From Balamuthia mandrillaris (Eukaryota; Discosea; Longamoebia; Balamuthiidae), in NCBI GenBank assembly GCA_031835245.1, contig JAVKOQ010000003.1, forward strand, positions 1-64,000: a stretch of 64,000 nt of DNA, written 5' to 3'. The notes beneath the pieces were generated by a model. That model did not search any database. It was not told where the DNA came from and saw nothing but the letters and a program-made list of their open reading frames with translations. How positions within the stretch are numbered: position 1 is the first letter of the stretch; every line of letters begins with the position of its first letter. The position numbers were made by a program, and so were the translations under genes. This document shows positions 57,012 to 64,000 of the stretch, piece after piece.

Positions 57012-59342
57012 TCAAAGAGGAGACACGCGATGGAGTTGAACAGGGATGCCGCGGTTGCTAAACCGAAGGACGGATCTGCACTCCAGTCCAAGGTTACGAG
57101 CCCCTGTCACAACCTTTGGAAAGACATGGCCGGGACTTCCATCCAACACAAAGGCTTCCCTCAAGAGATCTTTGTGGCGAGACATCATTTGGCCAAAGCG
57201 AAGGAACAGCTTCTCCAATTCCTTGCCCTTTGGAGAGGTGCGAATGCCATAAGGTAAATTGGTCACGATCAGAACGTCCCTCTTCTTGTCCTTGTTCTTG
57301 GCTCGTAGCTGAGGGAGAAGTTGTTTGGTGAGAACCTCCTCAAAGTCTCCTCGGTAGAAGCGTCCTTTGCGTTGAACGAATGGTGGGGCCTCTGATAAGT
57401 TGTGTCGACTGGCTTCAATGCATTTCTCATCAATGTCTGACCCCACAGCCGAGACATGACGAAGAGAGTCGTTGTTCTTCTGGTAGCTGGTTTGATTGAA
57501 TTCGGAAGAAGAAGATGAGGAAGACGAAGCAGCATGTAAAGATTGGAGAAAGCGTAAGTAGAGGGCAGGACTATGGGAGCTCCATTGCTCAAAGGCGAAG
57601 TGCCTGCTTGGAGCTTGTTGTGTTCTTCCTGTGGGGTTTAGAATGTCTAAAGCCTCTAACACAAGGGTTCCTGATCCACAAAACGGATCCCACAGCAAAG
57701 GTCTATCTGCCTGTTCGTTGCTGGCTTTCCATCCTATATATAGAGAGAAGAGAGAGTAGAGAGAGAGAGAGAGTAAGAGCGAGAGCGAGCGAGTGAGTGT
57801 GTATGAGAAAGAGAAAGAGAGAGAGAGCGAGAGAGAGCGAGAGAGAGAGAGAGAGAGAGAGAGAGCAAATGGTATTAAGAATCATACCAGCAGCATGGAG
57901 ACAGGCAGAAGCCATTGTTTCTCTTAGAGGCGCTTTGGAGATGTGCTTGTCGCCACTAGCTCGCTTATGCAATAACTCTCCTGAAGCATCCACGCTTATC
58001 TGCACTCGTAGATGTAAGAAACAAAATCTAAAGGGAAAGCAAAAGAAGGATAAGGGAGCAAAAAGACAGACACAAAGAAAAAGATGTAACCTGAGCTTCA
58101 TTATTAACAATTCTGACATAGAATTGAGGGGAGTGGTCATTTTTAGCAGGAACGACTGACGGTTGGGTCAGCGAAGCTCCAAAGGAGGGTGAGTTGGATT
58201 GAAAGTAGAGATCTTGCAAGAATTTATCCACTCGTTCCTAATCATATTGGCAATCGTCAAATGTTGTTGTTCAGAAGCGGAAGAAGAGAAGAGGAAAAAG
58301 AAGAAGAACAAGAACAAGAAGAAGAAGAGCAAGAAGAACACCGCAACATTAGTGAAAAGAAGAATAAACCTCAATAGCTTTGGAGTGGTAAAGATCAGAG
58401 TTGCGGCAGACAGCCTGAACCTCAGGAAAGCCGAAAGGCGCGTCGTTGGCTGCCCTTGTTGACAGAAATGAAGCTGGCAGGAACGGCCGCCAAGAAAGCC
58501 TGATGTTTTTGTAAAAAAGGGTGGTTCAACTCCATCTATGAGAAAGAGAACTCTTTTGAGAAAAAAACAAAAGACATGTGTCCAGAAGAAAGAACAAAAA
58601 GAACGAAGAAGGACAAGAACCCAACCAAAGGAAGAAGGAGAAGAGGAAGAGGAAGAAGAAGAAGAAGAAGAAGAAGAAGAAGAAGAAGAAGAAGAAGAAG
58701 AAGAAGAAGAAGAAGAACAAGAAGAACAACAAGAAGAACAATAACTAGAACAAGAACAAGAAGAAGAACAAGAACAAGAACAAGAACAAGAACAAGAAGA
58801 ACAAGAAGAAGAAGAACAATAACAAGAAGAAGAACAAGTAGAAGAACATACTTTGGTAGACCTGACGACAATTGAGAGAAATTGGTAGCACGAAAAGGAG
58901 GACCGATGCGAACGCGCATGGACTCGGCAAGGCGGCTTTGCCACGCAATCTTCCAAAGCTGCACGCGGGTGACCATGCACTCCACGCCCCCTTCCACCTC
59001 CACCGGCTGAGCGCTCTGCGGCAACAGAGCGGACAACTCCTCGTGAAGCAAGCTCTCCAACCCCGGAGTGACCGCCACAAAGAGATTGTACAAAGCAGAA
59101 GAAGAAGCAGAAGAAGCAGAAGAAGCAGAAGAAGAAGGAGAAGGAGAAGAGGAGGAGGAGGAAGGCTCAGGCTTACCACCACCACTACGACTGCTGCTGG
59201 CGTTTAACCGGTTGGCGGAGAAGAAGAAGCGGTTACTCTTATTCCACTGGAGCAGCATTGGCTTGGTGCTTCGCGTAGAGCATGGCCGCCAGCCCCCACG
59301 GAGCAAACGGGTTGGTGTGGTGGTGGCGATGGTGCTCCTCAT
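57012..59342 (-). CDS. THUMP-domain rRNA/tRNA guanine N2-methyltransferase
   Basis: About five exons. The N-terminus is Arg/Ser-rich and could target mitochondria. The THUMP domain starts NLFVAVTPGLESLLHEELSAL (near 59080), then LWKIAWQSRLAESMRVRIG, and continues after a TTC-filled intron with QFYVRIVNNEAQ and ISVDASGELLHKR. The methyltransferase part has LSWRPFLP, LRETMASACLHAAG, then the SAM motif WDPFCGSGTLVLEAL, VGSDIDEKCIEASRHNL and the base-flipping motif TNLPYGIR. This is the UPF0020/RlmL-Trm14 layout that methylates G in rRNA or tRNA; mitochondrial rRNA is the likely target if the transit peptide is real. Stop TGA. Confidence 0.87.
57745..57865. repeat. GA/TC tract in THUMP gene intron
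   Basis: Interrupted GAGA runs on the given strand (TC on the sense strand), including GAGC variants. Confidence 0.85.
58644..58835. repeat. GAA/TTC expansion in THUMP gene intron
   Basis: About 22 perfect GAA triplets followed by AAGAACAAG-type variants; TTC on the sense strand. Long poly-Ser, poly-Leu and poly-Phe frames here are artefacts. Confidence 0.93.
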
Positions 59343-59754
59343 CTCTGATCTCTCTGCTGGCCTGTGATATGGACGCTGTTGAACAACTTGGGCAGCGGTT
59401 GTGTACTATTACAGCTGCAATTGTGCAGCTGTAACAGATGATGTCATCCATTGGGAATGAAGATTTCAACGAGGGATCGATGGCACCAACAGGACAACAA
59501 TATTTGTCCAGAGGTGAACCCTGAGATTTTTCCCGTACGCTGGTGGGATTTTGATCAGGACAAGATTTGCCCGTGATTTAGTCCCGCTGTTTGAATCTTG
59601 GGTTTTAACAAAATATTACGTAAGTCGACAGAAATTCATCGCAAAGAAAAGAGGCGGTGCTATCGGCACACACAGAAAGAAGAGGGAAGTGGCAGCAAGT
59701 CGCCTCTCGGCCATCGCTCCCTTCTATTGCTTGCTACTTGCTGCCTCGTCTAGG
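59343..59754. other. Divergent intergenic region, 412 bp
   Basis: Shared promoter region between the THUMP gene (minus) and the NECAP/F-box/Rho gene (plus). It holds an interrupted near-palindrome around 59407-59435 (TTACAGCTGCAATTGTGCAGCTGTAA) that could bind a dimeric factor. No TATA box was seen. Confidence 0.5.
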
Positions 59755-60194
59755 ATGCAGGGGCGAGCCGTGCCTCCTCGCTTGGAGCTTCCTTCGTTTC
59801 TTCCCTCGTCTCCCAGTGGCTCCAACTTGGACGAAGAACAAACCCTCTCATCATGGAACGTTTGGATCAAGGAAGACATCCCGAAAGATCGTTTGGAGTA
59901 CGTGAAACACTCTTTCGCTCTCCTTCTTTCTTTTTTTTTAAGTCGTCAGTCTATCTCTTCTTGAAACAGATACGCGAAGAATTGGGGCGACTTTAAGCGT
60001 AGCGCAGTGCTGCGAGTGGCAGAAGGGCCTATGGTGGAGATTTGCGAAAGGATCGACAACAAAAGCAAAGCCGTCAAACGTATCTTGTACTCAGCCCCTC
60101 CCTATAGTCTTCTTGAAGTGCTGGACAGCACGCGCTACTTCTCTCTTTGCATTCACCTACCGGACGCTGGAAACAAAGGTATTTCCTCTTCTTT

Positions 60195-60262
<68 letters not shown>

Positions 60263-62549
60263 GAAGTTGTTCTTTGTCTTCGTCTGCTTCTTCTTCTTGT
60301 TGTTGTTCTTGTTCTTCTTCTTGTTCTTCTTGTTCTTCTTCTTCTTCTTCTTCTTCTTCTTCTTCTTCTTTTCCTTTCTTCTTCTTCTTCTTCTTCTTCT
60401 TCTTCTTCTTCTTCTTCTTCTTCTTCTTCTTCTTCTTCTTCTTCTTCTTCTTCTTCTTCTTCTTCTTGTTCTTGTTCTTGTTCTTCTTCTTCTTCTTCTT
60501 CTTCTTCTTCTTCTTCTTCTTCTTCTTCTTCTTCTTCTTCTTCTTCTTCTTCTTCTTCTTCTTCTTCTTCTTCTTCTTCTTCTTTCTCTTCGTCTTTCGC
60601 CCCCCTCTCCTCCTTCTTGGTATTGGAAATGCTGACTTAACATGCCTATCAGAAATGTTTTTGGGAATCGCTTTTTACACAAAGGAAGAAAGCACTTCTT
60701 TTATACGAAAACTGTGAGTTTCTCTCTATCTCGAATAGCCACTTTAGCTTCTCTGACATCTTTCTCTCTCTCGCTCTCTCTTTCTCGCATAGATGGTCTA
60801 TGATCCGGTCTCCACGTGCGTCAGCACGAGGCGATAACAACGGAAACAAATCGAATGGTGGGAACTTATCATCTACAAAAAATAAGGTTAACAGTTCTCG
60901 AACAATCGCTGCATCTACAGAACAATCAAAAACTCTGCCATCATCTTTCTCTTCCCCCTCTCAACTTACCACTTCGGGTGTTGTCAGCACCTCTCACAAG
61001 AAAAAGGACAAATACGAGGAGGAGGAAGATTATCCAACATCGATGTGGCTTAGTTTGAGCGATGAAGTAACTCTGAGCATTTTTTCTTGGCTGAGGCCGA
61101 AAGATCTTTGTATTCTCTCACAAGTTTGTCTAGAGTGGAATGTCCTCGCTTGCGATGATTCGGTATTGAACCCCATTTAATCTCTTTCCATGACGAGGAG
61201 AGGAACGTTAAGAGATAAGAAACTAATGTTTATTTTACGCAGTTGTGGAAGAGTTTGTACAAAGAAGCAGGTCTACCGCCATGTGAAAGATTTAGCCAAT
61301 ACTGTCAACAAAACATGCGTTTCTCTTCGCAATTGTCGTGGAAGAAGGCCTATGTCAAACAATATCGACGAATGCATCCTCCTAAAGTTCCTTCTAAAGA
61401 TAGCAAACCTAACAAAGTAAGCCCTCTTTCGTTTGTTTTCTTTCCTACCTCTCTCGCTAGGCAGTTTTTTTTTGGCTTATTTGCTTTTTGTTTTTTATAA
61501 ACGCAATACAGTACAGACAAAAGCTGGAAGAAGAACAGCCAGTAAAAATTGAGGAAGATTTGCTGAGCGGTGACTTGTCTTTGAAACTAGTGACAGTGGG
61601 AGATAACTACCACCGCATAAAGACTAATCTCCTCCACACTTATGTCAGCGAGAGTTATCCTTCTGGCCCCTCTATTATCTTTGACAACTATTGCCTGAAC
61701 GTAAATGTTGGAGACTTTAGCGTTTGGCTCGCATTATGGTACGTACAACGAGAGAAAGTGGTAAGAGGATATCAAACAAATAGAGGAGCAAGGATAGCGA
61801 GTTAATTGTGTTGCTCATACACGTTGTGAAAAAAGGGACACAGCTGGACAATCGTGTTATGACAGATTGAGGTAAGAATATTGCGCTTTTTTTCTTCAAT
61901 TGTTTGGTTTTCTATGAACTCATGTGGTGTGTCATTTATCAGACCTTTGTCTTACACCGAGACGGATATCTTTTTGGTGCTCTTTTCAGTTGTAAATAGG
62001 GATACATACAATCACGTTATTTCAAAGGTTTGTTTGCTCTGTACTGTTGTTCCTCAAAATATCTTCTCATTCTTTCAATGGCTTCGTTTCATTTCAGTGG
62101 ATTCCAGAGATTATTCATTTCTGCCCAGACGTTCCCATCGTCTTGATTGGCGAGGAGGTACATCTACGAAACGACGCAACCACTATTTATAATCTAACGA
62201 AAGCCGGTCAAACACCCATCACTCGTGTAGAGGTACGTTTTTATCAGTTGAGAATTTGAGAGGACGAGAGAACGGGAGGTGAGATGAGAGCAAAGAGCAG
62301 AGAACGAGAGTAGAACAGAGAAATGTATAGCTAATTGCTAAATGTGATATTTAGGGCCAACAATTAGCAGAAACACTGCGAGCGCAAGGAGTATGCGTGA
62401 AGGGGTATTTGGAATGTTCCGCAAAGAATAACTACAACATCAAACGCGTCTTCTCAGAGGCCATCAAAGCGGTTGTCGTGGAGAAATGGGAAAAGAGACA
62501 ACAAGAAAGACGGAAAGGCAAAGACAAGGAAAAATGTTTGCTCAGCTGA
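59755..62549 (+). CDS. NECAP-like, F-box and Rho-GTPase-like fusion protein
   Basis: About ten exons, roughly 540 residues. Residues 30-140 resemble the NECAP PHear domain: IPKDRLE, KNWGDFKRSAVLRV, LYSAPPYS, VLDSTRYFSLCI, FLGIAFYTKEESTSF. A Ser-rich linker leads to an F-box at about 220-260 (MWLSLSDEVTLSIFSWLRPKD, LSQVCLEWNVLACDDSLWKSL) followed by SWKKAYVKQYRR. Residues 335-520 follow Rho GTPases: VTVGD...KTNLLHTYV, IIFDNY, LALWDTAGQ, YDRLRPLSYTETDIFLVLFS, ISK-WIPEIIHFCPDVPIVLIG, YLECSAK. The P-loop lacks its conserved glycines and TKxD is replaced by EEVHL, so GTP binding is doubtful. F-boxes recruit targets to SCF ubiquitin ligases and NECAP domains bind endocytic coat proteins. Stop TGA at 62547. 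Confidence 0.82.
60195..60262. repeat. TTG triplet tract in intron 2
   Basis: About 22 TTG triplets at the start of the intron that spans 60179-60652, passing into a TTC-type tract. Confidence 0.93.
60283..60590. repeat. Long TTC triplet expansion in intron 2
   Basis: Some 85-100 TTC triplets with TTG and TTTCC interruptions, on the sense strand of the host gene. It occupies most of a 474 bp intron. Confidence 0.95.
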
Positions 62550-62560
62550 TCCAGCTTCAA

Positions 62561-62564
<4 letters not shown>

Positions 62565-62612
<48 letters not shown>
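62565..62612. repeat. CT microsatellite after the fusion gene
   Basis: About 24 CT repeats, 15 bp after the stop codon, in the 120 bp between two converging genes. Confidence 0.95.
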
Positions 62613-62617
<5 letters not shown>

Positions 62618-62668
62618 ATTGTTCACACAACAGAGATAAACTTCTTGGGAAAAAAAGATTCAAACCAT

Positions 62669-62902
62669 TCACTCTTCAGAAAGAGGATGATACCGAACCA
62701 ATCGCTTCAGTGGTTCTGAAAAGAGAGAGCATAGCTCTGGCGGCATTCTGGTCTCGGACATGCGAGGGTCCATTCGTTTCACCTCGGCGCTTAGGTATTG
62801 TCCCAACAATGCTGCTCTTGGCCGATTGGTCTAACATACCGCAACGTGAGAAACAAAACAGGGACATAAATAGAGCGAGAGACAAGGAGGGAAGAGGGAG
62901 AG

Positions 62903-62945
<43 letters not shown>

Positions 62946-63356
62946 AAAGAAGAAAGAGAGGGAGGGAGGGAGAGGGAGAGCAAACGTTGTTAGCTCCAGA
63001 GGCGTGCCACACGCGTCCATTCGAGATGATTATGGAGCCAGCTTTGCACGTTATCCTCGTTGCCTCCTTCCAAAAGTTTGTCGGTTTGTCATGCCAATAG
63101 TCCTTCGGCGAGAGTTGACTGTTGGGAAGCATCCAGGTGGCTCCGTTTTCCTCCGTAAAGTCCTCCAAGGCGATGATGGTCTGTACCTCAAAGATGTGGC
63201 TGGCGAGGTCCGGTCGGTGGGCCATGTTCAGACGCTCCGCCTCCGGAACGCTCCAGTAGGGATAATCCTGATGGACTTTGCCGGCTGGGCAGCCGGATAG
63301 CAATATATTTCCTGCGTAACTGCCTATTATACAATCCTTGTTGCAACGAGAAATAT

Positions 63357-63392
<36 letters not shown>

Positions 63393-64000
63393 AATGAAGA
63401 GAAGGCTGGCCCTGAAGCAAGAAGAAAGAAGAAGGCGAAGAACAAGATAGCAAAAAGGTGAGGACGAACTTCTCCAAGGATCTTATAACAGGCATCCAAA
63501 ACAAGTGGAACCACGGCGAGATGATGGAAAACCTCTCCTAATGGCAAAACACTTCGCACACGTCGTTGCCTCGCTCCCATTTCTGCTCTCCAGGTCCATC
63601 TGTGCACCCCGTCCAAAGGCTTCGCCTGACGTACCATCGTTTGGCCCATTAGCAGCCTTTGTGTTTTTTTTTCAAAACGAAGAAGGCCTTGAAGTCAGAC
63701 TACAAAAGAGAGGAATCAACAAGTGAAATAACCTGCGGGTTTCTTGGATGAGCTCAATTGGAACGGCATCTTGAATGACGGCCCACCCTTTGCCATGAAG
63801 CAGCTCCTCGACGATGTCTTCTGCATCCACTTTCGGTGTCTCTGAAAACACCAACGACGCGGTATACTGTATAGAAGAAGCAGGAGAAAGGTGAACAAGA
63901 AGCAAATAAAGCACAACAGAAAACGGCCAACGGGAATGCAAAAAACTTGGACGACAACAAGGACGTTGGTGGAAACAAAGAGACCTGCAATGAAGAGGAG
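62669..64000 (-). CDS. PhyH-family Fe(II)/2-oxoglutarate dioxygenase, 5' end beyond window
   Basis: Exons in order: part of the N-terminus (63861-63733, SETPKVDAEDIVEELLHGKGWAV in pieces), then RRVRSVLPLGEVFHHLAVVP (63650-63480), then the core (63360-62995) and the last exon ending TGA at 62669-62671. The core has the iron-binding HxD (VHQDYPYW), TIIALEDFTEENGATWMLP, and the distal His in NGRVWHASGANN; TNRPRAALLGQYL follows in the last exon. These match phytanoyl-CoA hydroxylase-like enzymes that hydroxylate small molecules with 2-oxoglutarate and O2; the substrate is unknown. A hydrophobic stretch upstream could be intron or signal anchor, and the start lies outside the window. Introns carry TC runs at 62905-62944 and 63361-63391 (GA as given). 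Confidence 0.83.

Noticed and set aside
60074-60682. Long poly-Ser, poly-Leu, poly-Phe or poly-Arg frames on both strands
   Set aside because: They are translations of TTC/TTG triplet repeats inside an intron. The same applies at 55388-55791 and 58526-59185.

Overview
The window is nuclear DNA of a unicellular eukaryote. Coding sequence is broken by short GT-AG introns, intergenic gaps are mostly 20-400 bp, and there are tyrosine kinases carrying the HRDVAARN catalytic loop beside protist-type architectures. An amoebozoan of the Acanthamoeba/Balamuthia kind is my best guess from gene content; another unicellular relative of animals is not excluded. Host genes end in TAA or TGA, so the standard code applies.

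Bases 1 to about 24070 are repeats and dead mobile elements, with no host gene seen. A GGCA microsatellite and a 1.1 kb minisatellite lead into a satellite-like repeat (3365-3486, resuming at 15563-16080). That repeat is split by a Ty3/gypsy chromovirus (3487-15562). The chromovirus is split by a reverse-oriented Ty1/copia element (5068-11560), which in turn holds a piggyBac-like DNA transposon (7733-9222). A second tandem repeat (16500-16823, resuming at 22759) is split by a Penelope-like retroelement (16824-22758) with 336 bp terminal direct repeats, an ORF1 with a GRF-type zinc finger, and a GIY-YIG plus reverse transcriptase ORF. Debris of a third LTR element ends at 24070. Premature stops in the gypsy, piggyBac and Penelope-like coding regions are almost all TGA in otherwise unbroken frames, and repeat-pair differences are transitions concentrated at CpG sites. 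This points to CpG methylation and deamination of mobile elements.

Bases 24102 to 64000 are host genes, mostly head-to-tail on the minus strand: an ankyrin/leucine-rich protein, a receptor tyrosine kinase, an Aha1-type Hsp90 co-chaperone, a NASP-type histone chaperone, a TPMT-family methyltransferase, a very large CLU-domain protein ending in beta-trefoil-like repeats, a secreted SIMPL protein, a C2/coiled-coil protein, a SAM-domain tyrosine kinase, a MORN-repeat protein, a THUMP rRNA methyltransferase and a PhyH dioxygenase. On the plus strand are a Cys-rich Dps-like protein with highly biased codons, a CCDC137-like nucleolar protein, and a protein joining a NECAP-type domain, an F-box and a degenerate Rho GTPase domain.

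The host genes do not form one pathway. Themes are signalling (two tyrosine kinases, the Rho-like fusion, C2 and MORN proteins), RNA and ribosome work (THUMP methyltransferase, CCDC137) and chaperones (Aha1, NASP). Intronic microsatellites are pyrimidine-rich (TC or TTC) on the sense strand of nearly every gene, so their strand follows transcription direction.
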